From Kocuria sp. (GTDB lineage: Bacteria > Actinomycetota > Actinomycetes > Actinomycetales > Micrococcaceae), in contig JAUNHG010000005.1 of the NCBI GenBank assembly GCA_030524035.1, positions 1 to 64,000 of the forward strand: DNA of 64,000 nucleotides. The letters run 5' to 3'. The position numbers and the translations under genes were made by a program. The notes beneath the pieces were generated by a model. The model worked only from the letters and a program-made list of their open reading frames with translations, made no database searches and was not told the origin of the DNA. This document shows positions 56,271 to 64,000 of this stretch, one piece after another. Within the stretch, counting starts at the first letter, position 1. Every line of letters begins with the position of its first letter.

Positions 56271-56281
56271 GGTGTGGGTCC

Positions 56282-57262
56282 CTACTTAATTCCCGAAAAG
56301 CCAATGGAGTTCACAATGCGTTTAGCGAAGGCAAGAAACAGAAGGAACATGGGAAGCGCTGCAATGAGCGAAGCGGCCATGAGCCCTGCCCAGTCTGTGC
56401 CGGATTGTGGAGACTGTGTTCGAAATACTCCCAAGGCGACCGTGAGTACCTGTGAGGATTCGGTATAGGAGACCATCAGCGGCCACAGGTAATCATTCCA
56501 CGCGGTTATATAGGTCAGAATCGATAACGTGGCCATAGGGGAGGCTGCCATCGGCAGGATAACTTTGAAGAAAGTCCCGATGCGTGAAGTTCCGTCCAGC
56601 CGGGAGGCCTCCTCAATTTCCACAGGAATTCCCAAGAAAAACTGCCGGAGAAAAAATACGGCAAACGGTGTCATAAACATGGTCGGGAGTGCAATGCCCA
56701 CCACGGTGTCAATCAACCCCAACTGTTTGATGAACACAAAATTAGGCAACAACGTGAAAACCGTCGGCACCATGAGTCCGGCTAGGAAGAGGGCGAATAC
56801 TTTGTCCCGTCCTGGCCAGTGCAGCCGAGAAAAGGCATAGGCTGCCATGGCGGAGAACAACACCTGACACACCGTCACCAGCGTGGCTACTAGGACTGAG
56901 TTGAGTAGGTAACGCCAAAAATTCAGTTCCGCGCCGGAGCCGCCTTCGGCCAGCGCCTGTTCAGTGGACTGCATGCCGAGTACTCGTTCAAAAGCCCCCG
57001 TGGTGAATTCAGGCGGGGTTAGCGCCCCCGAATCAGACAACAAGCCCGGGTTAGTGGATAGCGCGCTGCGCAAAATCCAATAGAACGGCAACAGCGTGAT
57101 CATCAAAATCACTACCATGACCACCCACGCCGTCACTTTGCCAAGGGTCGGCATGTGGCGTCGGGTTGGTGATCTATCGGTTGAAGCTGTGCCTAGGGGA
57201 TGGGGGGCTCCATGGTCGGTGGTATTCATGGCTTCTGCCTTTTTCCTGGATTCCTGACTCAT
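56282..57262 (-). CDS. Sugar ABC transporter permease (MsmG-like)
   Basis: This 326-aa membrane protein has six segments and the permease EAA loop EEASRLDGTSRIGTFFKVILPMAAS facing the ATPase. The first 45 residues are polar. It matches MalG/MsmG-type inner membrane subunits. Its ATG overlaps the stop of the upstream permease gene (ATGA). Confidence 0.9.
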   Translation of the reverse strand: MSQESRKKAEAMNTTDHGAPHPLGTASTDRSPTRRHMPTLGKVTAWVVMVVILMITLLPFYWILRSALSTNPGLLSDSGALTPPEFTTGAFERVLGMQSTEQALAEGGSGAELNFWRYLLNSVLVATLVTVCQVLFSAMAAYAFSRLHWPGRDKVFALFLAGLMVPTVFTLLPNFVFIKQLGLIDTVVGIALPTMFMTPFAVFFLRQFFLGIPVEIEEASRLDGTSRIGTFFKVILPMAASPMATLSILTYITAWNDYLWPLMVSYTESSQVLTVALGVFRTQSPQSGTDWAGLMAASLIAALPMFLLFLAFAKRIVNSIGFSGIK

Positions 57263-58203
57263 GCCACGTCCGAACTATCCGCCCGGGATAACCGGTATTG
57301 CACGGCCGTGATGATCCCTAGCACAACCAGTAACCCTACGGACATGGCAGAGGCATAACCGAACTGGAACCGGTCAAAAGCCATGTCATAGATGTACAGC
57401 TGCAACACATTGGTGGCGTTGGCTGGCCCTCCCGCTGTGGTCACGGCTACGGTGTCAAACACTTGAAATGACCCGATGATGGTCATGATCAGCACCAACG
57501 CCATAATGGGCCGCAACAGGGGCAGGGTTACGGAGAAAAAAGTGCGCACTTCTCCGGCGCCGTCCAGACGTGCTGCTTCGTACACGCTGGTAGGCAGAGT
57601 CTGGAGACCGGCGAAGATCAACAGAGCGGTGTACCCCATATGCCGCCATACGTTAACTAGAGCAATAGTGGGTATAGCCCACACACTGTCCGTAAAGAAT
57701 CCCACGGGATCCATGCCGAACCACCCCAAGATGCGGTTACCAACGCCAAACTGGGTGTCCAAAATCCATACCCACACCAGGCCAGCCACCACGTTGGAGA
57801 TCAAGTACGGGGTGAGTATCAGCCCACGCAGCAGCGTGGACTGGGTCAATCGATACATCAGTAACGCGATCACCATGGCCACGATGGTTTGGATGCTGAT
57901 GTTCAACAGCACGTAGTACACCGTGGTTTTCATGGAATCCCAGAAAATAGGGTCTGCAATCAGCCGTTGGTAATTCGCCAGACCCACAAACTCTGCTGGT
58001 GTGAGCAGGTTGTAATCCGTAAAACTTAACCAAATCCCGCGGATTAACGGCCAGATCAGGAATACCCCCAGACCTAGCGAGGCAGGGGCAATGAAACCCA
58101 GGGCGACCCGGGTATCGTCTCGTCGCTTTCGGCGCGGGGCATATTTCTGTGCCGCAGCGTTTGGTGTGGTGGTGAGTTTTGGGGGATGGCTTAGGGTAGT
58201 CAT
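57259..58203 (-). CDS. Sugar ABC transporter permease (MsmF-like)
   Basis: This 314-aa membrane protein has six segments, a basic N-terminal tail (APRRKRRDD) and the EAA loop YEAARLDGAGEVRTFFSVTLPLLRP. It pairs with the MsmG-like protein as the translocation channel. It lies 12 nt after the alpha-galactosidase gene and is translationally coupled to the next permease. Confidence 0.9.
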   Translation of the reverse strand: MTTLSHPPKLTTTPNAAAQKYAPRRKRRDDTRVALGFIAPASLGLGVFLIWPLIRGIWLSFTDYNLLTPAEFVGLANYQRLIADPIFWDSMKTTVYYVLLNISIQTIVAMVIALLMYRLTQSTLLRGLILTPYLISNVVAGLVWVWILDTQFGVGNRILGWFGMDPVGFFTDSVWAIPTIALVNVWRHMGYTALLIFAGLQTLPTSVYEAARLDGAGEVRTFFSVTLPLLRPIMALVLIMTIIGSFQVFDTVAVTTAGGPANATNVLQLYIYDMAFDRFQFGYASAMSVGLLVVLGIITAVQYRLSRADSSDVA

Positions 58204-58215
58204 GGGTTCCTCAGC

Positions 58216-60447
58216 TCAGGGGCGCACTGCGTTCACATGCAGCAAACGGATACGGTCGGGGCGTAGATCTGGGCAGTGCAATCCCACTTCCTGAAGAACG
58301 CTGCCTTTCATGGGGGTACCGTCAGGCCAGCCTGGGGAAGGTACAAATCCGGCGTCATCGGCTTGTGGGGTGACATCTGTGACTAGGTAGTGCGTCTCAG
58401 GGGCCAGCCCGGCCAAGGTGAGGCGACCTGCAGGATCCGTCATAGATACCCCCGTGCACACGATGGCAAAGAGGGCTTCGTGGCCATCGGCTGCGACTAC
58501 GCCGTGCACGTCCCACTCAGGGTCTATGGGATCCTGGCGGACCAAAGTCCCGTGGTGCAGGAGGTCGCGGTGGTGTTTGTATAGCGCTACCCAATCGTGG
58601 AGCTCCGCTAGCTCGGCTTCTGTGGCTTGTGTGAGGTCCCATTCCACTCCAAAGTGTCCCCATAGGGCGGTGCCCGCACGGAAATTCACTGTGTGGAGGC
58701 GATCTGTTTGATGGGAGTGGCCTGCGGCCACATGACTTCCCATCAACTCGGGCGGGATCAGCTGTTGGGTCCACCGGTGCATTTCTTGGCGTTCAGCGGG
58801 GTCGACGCAGTCGGACGTCCAGAACCGGTCCACATGTTCCAGCACTCCCAGGTCCACCCGTGCCCCACCTGATGAGCAGGATTCAATCTCCAGTTGCGGG
58901 AAACGTTCTTTGAGCTCAGCCATGAGGCGATAGGCCGCTGCGGTTTGGCGGTGCACACCCGGGGTGCCGTCCACCGAGGAGCCGGCGTCGAGGAGATCCC
59001 GGTTGTGATCCCATTTGATGTAAGCGATGTTGTGGTCCGTAAGGATTGCCACCATGTGATCGCGGACGTGCGCGTAGGCCTGTGGGTTGCCAATATCTAG
59101 GACCTGTTGGAACCGACTGGAGATGGGCAGACGGTCCTCCGGCGCAAGAACCCATTCTGGGTGAGCGCGGGCAAGGTCGGAATCCATATTGATCATTTCC
59201 GGTTCGAACCACAGCCCGAATTCCATACCCAGGCTGGTGACATGTTCGATCAAAGGAGTCAGCCCATCCGGCCATACATCGGGGGAAACCACCCAGTCGC
59301 CGAGCCCTGATGAATCGTTGCGACGGGAACCAAACCAGCCATCGTCGAGCACAAAACGTTCTATGCCAATCTGTGCTGCCAGATCAGCCAGCCTTTGTAA
59401 CTTGTCCAGCCTGTGGTCGAAATACACGGCTTCCCACACATTTAAGGTTGCCGGACGAGGCCGTTGGGGGTGTTGCAGACGGGACCGAATCCAGGTGTGC
59501 AAGCGATTAGCTTGGTCATCTAGCCCGCAGCCGAATATGCCGTAAATCCACGGGGTGGTGTAGGAATCCTGCTGTGCCAGAACGATTTCACCGGGCATAA
59601 GCAATTCGCCGCCACCCAGAACGCGCTGCCCGGAATATTCACGCTCAGCCCACGTTCGATGGTTGCCGGAAAATCCGGTGTGCAGCCCCCACACCTGACC
59701 ATTGCGGAACCCAAAACCTGATTCACCAGCGATCATGAGGTGTACGGCGTCGGCGCCCGTGCGGCCTTTGCGCCCTTCCCGAACGTGAGCCCCCACGGCG
59801 AATGGGTGCCGTTGTGCTCGTCGTTCCTGCCCCCAATGCCCGGCGAAGTCCTGTAGGTCGGTGGCCCGTGATGGTACGGGGAACACTATGTTTAGTTCAT
59901 CCAGTCGGTAATCACCGGAAGCGGTGTTGGTTACGGTTGCCTGCGCTCGCAGTACACCGTGCGGAGTGAGTTCGACAGTGACCTGTATGTCCAGGCCTTG
60001 TGGGGATGTGATGTCGAACGTGAGGTATCCGGGCCCTAATTCCGTGAACGTTTCTGTCACGGTGATTGGGGATTGGGGCCCTTGAGCGGTTGCTGCGGGG
60101 CAGAACGTGGTGGTGTGTGTGTGCAAATCAGGAGCCCAGGCCTGGCCGTCGCGGTGACCAACTAATCCCGGACGCCCCGCCCATCCCCACCGGGGTTCGG
60201 GAATTAGTCCTACGTGCATGGGGGCGTCTGGGCCGTTGGGCGCTCGGTCTGCCTGCAGGCTGCGCTGAATGGCGTCGGCATCCTGTGCGGTAAGCGCACC
60301 CAGATCCGCCCCCCAATGTGCGATTGTGGGAATTCGACCATCGGGGCGTGACAGCAGAACAGATACCCCACCGGCGCGCAGATGAATCTGCTGTTGTTTA
60401 CCGGCGACGCTGCTGACATGAATAATGTCCTGGGAAGTGTGATGCAC
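58216..60447 (-). CDS. Alpha-galactosidase, GH36
   Basis: This 743-aa intracellular enzyme releases alpha-linked galactose from melibiose, raffinose or related sugars. It has the GH36 plan: N-terminal beta-sandwich, central barrel from about residue 330, and C-terminal beta domain. The nucleophile is D480 in YIKWDHNRDLLDAG and the acid/base is D546 in TSDCVD. FVLDDGWFGSRR and GLWFEPEMINMDSDL are further family motifs. The start is GTG after GAGGG. No signal peptide is present, so the substrate is taken up by the ABC importer first. It is divergent from the DeoR gene. Confidence 0.94.
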   Translation of the reverse strand: MHHTSQDIIHVSSVAGKQQQIHLRAGGVSVLLSRPDGRIPTIAHWGADLGALTAQDADAIQRSLQADRAPNGPDAPMHVGLIPEPRWGWAGRPGLVGHRDGQAWAPDLHTHTTTFCPAATAQGPQSPITVTETFTELGPGYLTFDITSPQGLDIQVTVELTPHGVLRAQATVTNTASGDYRLDELNIVFPVPSRATDLQDFAGHWGQERRAQRHPFAVGAHVREGRKGRTGADAVHLMIAGESGFGFRNGQVWGLHTGFSGNHRTWAEREYSGQRVLGGGELLMPGEIVLAQQDSYTTPWIYGIFGCGLDDQANRLHTWIRSRLQHPQRPRPATLNVWEAVYFDHRLDKLQRLADLAAQIGIERFVLDDGWFGSRRNDSSGLGDWVVSPDVWPDGLTPLIEHVTSLGMEFGLWFEPEMINMDSDLARAHPEWVLAPEDRLPISSRFQQVLDIGNPQAYAHVRDHMVAILTDHNIAYIKWDHNRDLLDAGSSVDGTPGVHRQTAAAYRLMAELKERFPQLEIESCSSGGARVDLGVLEHVDRFWTSDCVDPAERQEMHRWTQQLIPPELMGSHVAAGHSHQTDRLHTVNFRAGTALWGHFGVEWDLTQATEAELAELHDWVALYKHHRDLLHHGTLVRQDPIDPEWDVHGVVAADGHEALFAIVCTGVSMTDPAGRLTLAGLAPETHYLVTDVTPQADDAGFVPSPGWPDGTPMKGSVLQEVGLHCPDLRPDRIRLLHVNAVRP

Positions 60448-60494
60448 CTTCTGGAACCCTCACTACTTGGTATGTGATTCAGGTCATCGTAAGG

Positions 60495-60529
60495 TGAACA
60501 GAAACGAACATCAATATTGTTAAAACAAT
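60495..60529. promoter_or_regulatory. Candidate DeoR operator region
   Basis: GAACA occurs twice with a 10-bp period (60496-60500, 60506-60510), as in many DeoR-family sites. A palindrome ATTGTTAAAACAAT (60516-60529) follows. All lie in the 136-bp divergent region between the alpha-galactosidase and DeoR starts. Confidence 0.6.
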
Positions 60530-60583
60530 CATGCGGTCCTGGTGAAAAGTGGCATGATGGGGCGAGGGCGAGAGGGGGAGACA

Positions 60584-61366
60584 GTGACCGATTTGTTGCC
60601 GGCGGAACGTCGGGCACGCATCGTGGAGCAGGCTCGTGCACACGGTTCCGTGCGGGTGGCGTACCTTGCGCACACGTTGAGCGTTTCGGAAATGACCGTT
60701 CGGCGGGATCTGGACTACCTCGCTAGCCAAGGGGAACTGCACAAAGTCCACGGGGGTGCACGTTTGGCGGCTCCCGGTTCAGCATCGGAGGAGCCCGGAT
60801 TTCTGCGGAAGTCCCGGTTGAATCAAGAGCAAAAGAGTGCGGTAGCCCGCGCTGCTGCAGCTTTTGTGACACCGGGCATGTCAGTTTTTGTGAACTCGGG
60901 CACCACAACATTCGCGCTGGCCAGGGAGCTCCGTACGGTTGAGGACCTCACCGTTGTCACAAACTCGCCCCGTATCGCACAGGTTTTTGATGATCGTCCA
61001 GCTCCTGGGAGCCAGGTAGTCATGCTGGGGGGAGTGCGGACTCCGTCGGATGCCTTGGTGGGGCCGTTGGCTGTCCGGAGCTTGGAAACTTTGCACGCAG
61101 ACGTGTGTTTCATGGGGGTTCATGGCTTTGATTCTGATGCAGGCCTGAGCACTCCCAATATGTTGGAGGCCCAAGTCAACAAGATGTTTTTGGAGCAGTC
61201 CCACCGTGGTGTGGTGGTTGCTGATTCCACCAAGTGGGGAACCGTGGGGTTGTACGGGTTTGCACCGTTAGAAGCTGTTGATGATTTGGTGACTGACTCT
61301 CGGCTTCCGCGTAACGCTGTCACTGAGCTGGAGGAAAAGATCACCCGTGTCCACTGCATTGACTGA
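60584..61366 (+). CDS. DeoR-family regulator
   Basis: This 260-aa regulator has the DeoR helix-turn-helix (about 20-55; YLAHTLSVSEMTVRRDLDYLASQG) and a DeoR sensor domain with MSVFVNSGTTTFALARELR and VADSTKWGTVGLYGF. It likely senses a galactose phosphate and controls both the uptake operon and galTK. The GTG at 60584 follows AGGGGGAG; a Met further upstream would add 14 residues. galT overlaps its end by 20 nt. Confidence 0.88.
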   Translation: MTDLLPAERRARIVEQARAHGSVRVAYLAHTLSVSEMTVRRDLDYLASQGELHKVHGGARLAAPGSASEEPGFLRKSRLNQEQKSAVARAAAAFVTPGMSVFVNSGTTTFALARELRTVEDLTVVTNSPRIAQVFDDRPAPGSQVVMLGGVRTPSDALVGPLAVRSLETLHADVCFMGVHGFDSDAGLSTPNMLEAQVNKMFLEQSHRGVVVADSTKWGTVGLYGFAPLEAVDDLVTDSRLPRNAVTELEEKITRVHCID

Positions 61367-62468
61367 TCTAGGGGCTGCATCCGTTCCGCACATCACTCAC
61401 CGGTTGTTTGACGGTCGTCACATTGTATTTTTTAGCCGCGATTCTGCAGATTTACCGGCGAGCCTTCATGACCCCCGCCCGGGAATGGAGCGACCTGGGT
61501 GTGGTCAGCTGCGTCAGGATCCATTAACGGGTGACTGGATTGCTTTAGCAACCCATCGGCAGAATCGTACCCACTTACCTCCGGTTGACCAGTGTCCCTT
61601 GTGCCCTATGCAGCCCGGGCGGGAAACGGAAATCCCCACAGACTTTGACGTGGTCGCCTTTGAAAATCGTTTTCCCGCTTTGGGCCCAGGCTCGGTGGAA
61701 CTACCGCCCCCGCTGACAGTTCCACAGCCGGGCACCACCTACCCGGCTGGTGGGCGGTGCGAAGTGTTGGTGTACACGCCCGAGCATCACGGAAGTTTGG
61801 CTGAGTTAGCGCCGGAACGTGTGCAGCTCGTGCTGCGAGCGCTAGCGCAGCGCACCCATGCGCTATCTCAACTCCCCGGCATTAAACAGGTTTTCCCGTT
61901 TGAAAACCGTGGTGAGGACATCGGCACTACGTTGCACCACCCACATGGGCAGATTTACGCCTACCCCTACGTGACTCCCACGGCGCTAAAAACTGCACAA
62001 CGGGCCGCTGAATACCTGGAAACCACGGGAAGGACGCTGCACCAGGACCTGCTAGATATGGAGCGAGAGTCTGGGGAACGCATGATTCTTTCGGGTGACC
62101 ATGCAAGTGCGTATGTCCCCTGGGCTGCCCGCTGGCCGGTGGAAATCCATGTGGTGCCGCACCGTCACGTCCCGGATCTGGCGGCATTGACGGATGCGGA
62201 GCTGGACGATCTGGCTGCTGTCCTTCAGGATGCTCTGACCCGTGTGGACGCGTTGTACTCCACACCCACACCGTATATAGCTGCTTGGCATCAAGCACCA
62301 CTAGTCGATGGTTTGCGTGCCGCAGCCCGCATGCACTTGCAAATCATGAGCCCGCGCAGGGCACAGCACAAACTGAAGTACTTGGCAGGATCGGAGGCAG
62401 CCATGGGCGCATTCATTGGGGACGTCAGTCCGGAAGAAACCGCTGCACGGTTACGGAGCGCACTGTGA
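61347..62468 (+). CDS. galT: Galactose-1-phosphate uridylyltransferase
   Basis: This 373-aa Leloir enzyme swaps UMP between UDP-glucose and galactose 1-phosphate. The active-site HHPHGQIYAYP has the nucleophilic His at about residue 200. CPLCPMQPGRETE near residue 85 gives zinc ligands, and VEIHVVPHRHVPD the later His residues. The start is a GTG overlapping the DeoR gene, with GGAGGAAAAG upstream. galK overlaps its stop. Confidence 0.93.
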   Translation: MSTALTDLGAASVPHITHRLFDGRHIVFFSRDSADLPASLHDPRPGMERPGCGQLRQDPLTGDWIALATHRQNRTHLPPVDQCPLCPMQPGRETEIPTDFDVVAFENRFPALGPGSVELPPPLTVPQPGTTYPAGGRCEVLVYTPEHHGSLAELAPERVQLVLRALAQRTHALSQLPGIKQVFPFENRGEDIGTTLHHPHGQIYAYPYVTPTALKTAQRAAEYLETTGRTLHQDLLDMERESGERMILSGDHASAYVPWAARWPVEIHVVPHRHVPDLAALTDAELDDLAAVLQDALTRVDALYSTPTPYIAAWHQAPLVDGLRAAARMHLQIMSPRRAQHKLKYLAGSEAAMGAFIGDVSPEETAARLRSAL

Positions 62469-63643
62469 ACATGGTGGAACGGCAGCGCGCCGGCCGGTTG
62501 GTTGAGTTGTTTCAGGACGCCATGGGTGCCACTCCTCATGGTGTGTGGAGTGCGCCAGGTCGGGTGAATTTGATTGGTGAACACTTGGATTACAACAACG
62601 GGTTGGTGCTGCCTTTTGCGATTGATCGCTCCGCTATGGTCGCCGTTCGCGTCGTGGGCCAAGGGCAGCGTTGTCGATTAGTGTCCACGTGGGTTGACCC
62701 CTCCACCGGGCAATCGGCACGGGCGCAAGTGGACCTGGACCAGCTGCGGCCGGGATCGGCTACTGGGTGGTCTGCGGGGATTGCCGGTGTGATGTGGGCG
62801 TTGCGTGAAACCACAGGTATGCCGGTTCCTGCGTGTGATGTTCTCGTGGATTCTACGGTGCCGGTAGGTTCGGGGTTGTCGTCGTCACACGCTGTGGAAG
62901 TTGCGGTTGCCTTAGCGGTAGCGGAACTTATGGACGCCCCGGTAAATCGGCGAGATTTAGCGCGGATTACCCAACGGGCAGAAAATGATTTTGTGGGTGC
63001 TCCCACCGGCATCATGGACCAGTCCGCTTCGTTGCTGTGTACCACCGGGCACATGATTTTGTTGGATTGCCGCACGCTGTTTGCGGAACAGATTCCTTTG
63101 CCTGTGGAGCAGGCGGGGTTGCGCATGATGGTGGTCGACACCCGGGTCACCCACAGCAATGACGATGGCGGGTATGCTGCACGCCGCGCCGCTTGCGAAC
63201 AGGCTGCTGCCATGTTGGGGGTTGAATCGTTAGGGGAGCTGCCGGTGGATGCTGATCTATCCGCGCTTCCGGATGATGTCCTGCCCAAGGCTCGGCATGT
63301 GCTCAGTGAACGCGCCCGGGTGAATGCCGCCGTTGAGCACGTACGGGCGGAGTGTTGGCAGGCTCTGGGGGAGGAGCTCACCAGATCCCATGTGTCATTG
63401 CGTGACGACTATCAGGTGTCCTGCCCAGAATTGGATACTGCGGTGGACACCATGATGGCAGCGGGAGCTTTGGGTGCCCGGATGACGGGCGCTGGGTTTG
63501 GTGGCTGTGCGATTGGTTTGGTCAAGGGGGAGGATCTTCCCCGGGTGCAAACAGCGGTGGTGGACGCTTTCGCGGACGCCAGGTGGCGTGAGCCGCGTAT
63601 CTTTACGGTGTTGCCGGGCTCAGGGGCCTCACGAGTGCTTTGA
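62465..63643 (+). CDS. galK: Galactokinase
   Basis: This 392-aa GHMP kinase phosphorylates galactose at C1. SAPGRVNLIGEHLDYNNGLVLP is the galactokinase signature, PVGSGLSSSHAVEVAVALA the ATP loop, GAPTGIMDQSASL carries the catalytic Asp, and GARMTGAGFGGCAIGL is the final GHMP motif. The GTG at 62465 overlaps the galT stop (GTGA) with ACGGAG upstream; the ATG at 62471 is an alternative. It completes the pathway from alpha-galactoside to UDP-galactose. Confidence 0.94.
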   Translation: MNMVERQRAGRLVELFQDAMGATPHGVWSAPGRVNLIGEHLDYNNGLVLPFAIDRSAMVAVRVVGQGQRCRLVSTWVDPSTGQSARAQVDLDQLRPGSATGWSAGIAGVMWALRETTGMPVPACDVLVDSTVPVGSGLSSSHAVEVAVALAVAELMDAPVNRRDLARITQRAENDFVGAPTGIMDQSASLLCTTGHMILLDCRTLFAEQIPLPVEQAGLRMMVVDTRVTHSNDDGGYAARRAACEQAAAMLGVESLGELPVDADLSALPDDVLPKARHVLSERARVNAAVEHVRAECWQALGEELTRSHVSLRDDYQVSCPELDTAVDTMMAAGALGARMTGAGFGGCAIGLVKGEDLPRVQTAVVDAFADARWREPRIFTVLPGSGASRVL

Positions 63644-63829
63644 GTTGGCGGCGGAAAATTTTTTCAAAAACTTTCACAATCTTCCGTCACGATTTCCTCG
63701 GTAGCTGGTCTACGTATCGAGGGTCTTGAAACCCTTGCACCTGAAGGTGCGGGAGAGATGCTGCCGGAACTCCGTGGACGTGGAGCGGCCGGCACACGGA
63801 GTGTGAGGCATTGGTGGGCTTCCAATGCC
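63644..63829. other. Convergent intergenic region with several hairpins
   Basis: The 186 nt between galK and the partial lutC-like gene contain GGGT/ACCC and GCACCT/AGGTGC hairpins (about 63721-63750) and CTCCGTG/CACGGAG (63770-63776, 63795-63801). It resembles a structured RNA or a tRNA relic, but no tRNA can be folded. I name no family. Confidence 0.45.
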
Positions 63830-63835
63830 TCACAC
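63801..63835. terminator. Terminator hairpin
   Basis: A perfect 14-bp stem, GTGTGAGGCATTGG (63801-63814) with CCAATGCCTCACAC (63822-63835), has a 7-nt loop. It overlaps the stop of the minus-strand gene and serves both convergent transcripts. Confidence 0.8.
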
Positions 63836-64000
63836 TCGCTTCAGCAGCACAACGTCCAAGCGCCGCGGGCCGTGTACCCCTTCTACCCGTTCTAATTCGA
63901 TGTCTGAGGTGGCTGACGGTCCGGAGATCATGGTGATTGGTTTGCGGTGGTTCACTCGTTCAAAGGCTTCCGGGATCAGCTCAACCACTGTGTCCAGGGG
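63830..64000 (-). CDS. lutC: LutC-like LUD-domain protein, 3' end only
   Basis: Reading the minus strand from the window edge gives 56 codons before TGA (63830-63832). The peptide contains MISGPSATSDIELERVEG and VHGPRRLDVVLL, the C-terminal signature of LutC, a protein needed with LutA and LutB for L-lactate oxidation. The rest lies beyond the window. Confidence 0.8.
   Translation of the reverse strand, partial: PLDTVVELIPEAFERVNHRKPITMISGPSATSDIELERVEGVHGPRRLDVVLLKRV

Noticed and set aside
63690..63760. tRNA-Ser-like segment with a CTTGAAA loop
   Set aside because: No T arm, D arm or acceptor pairing can be formed on either strand; the loop has six free bases rather than seven when the stem is fully paired.
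1..64000. CRISPR array, transposase or integrase
   Set aside because: No regularly spaced repeats and no protein with transposase or recombinase motifs was seen on either strand.

Overview
The window reads as chromosomal DNA of a high-GC Gram-positive actinobacterium, most likely Corynebacterium or a close relative. Supporting signs are the order pyrE - SpoU methyltransferase - class II fructose-bisphosphate aldolase (recalled from corynebacterial chromosomes), Tat-type secreted proteins with corynebacterial-looking leaders, a CRP/GlxR-like dyad, and a tRNA-Phe gene without an encoded CCA. The genus is an inference; no marker gene settles it.

Layout. 1-1.6 kb: 3' part of tRNA-Phe with its terminator, a glycosyltransferase gene, then an exact 45-bp second copy of the tRNA end plus terminator. 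1.6-5.9 kb: lipoprotein, exonuclease III, a GHL15-like glycosidase relative, NAD synthetase and an HTH-TOBE regulator. 6.0-8.8 kb: an AT-richer three-gene module resembling a type VII secretion chaperone, a glycine-zipper toxin and a membrane immunity protein. 9.0-16.6 kb: an acyl-CoA catabolic cluster with a TetR regulator. 16.7-23.9 kb: pyrE, SpoU and fba, with a Pel-like exopolysaccharide cluster (PelG, PelF, GHL15-like hydrolase) between SpoU and fba. 23.9-26.1 kb: nitronate monooxygenase, DinB and PepSY proteins. 26.2-32.5 kb: a tandem glycine riboswitch ahead of gcvP-gcvT-gcvH-sdaA, which would convert excess glycine to one-carbon units, serine and then pyruvate.

33.3-43.7 kb: a polyol region with an FGGY kinase, a SorC/EryD-type regulator, erythritol/threitol-type dehydrogenase, polyol permease, fused DhaK-DhaL kinase, RpiB-type isomerase, mannitol dehydrogenase family enzyme and xylulokinase. 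A 7-2-7 dyad recurs at the two outward promoters. 43.9-48.5 kb: an AT-rich four-gene operon with a small anchored protein, a degenerate histidine kinase, a DASS/SLC13 transporter and glycerate kinase. 48.7-52.1 kb: GNAT enzyme, a degenerate PGRP-type wall protein, a small secreted protein and an orphan LuxR-type regulator. 52.4-63.6 kb: alpha-galactoside uptake and breakdown (MsmK-like ATPase, binding protein, two permeases, GH36 alpha-galactosidase, DeoR regulator, galT, galK), with alanine dehydrogenase embedded. The window ends in the 3' end of a lutC-like gene on the minus strand.

The least explained items are the tRNA-linked repeat cassette, the glycine-zipper module, the reduced Pel-like cluster with two GHL15-type proteins, and the glycerate operon headed by a pseudo-histidine kinase.
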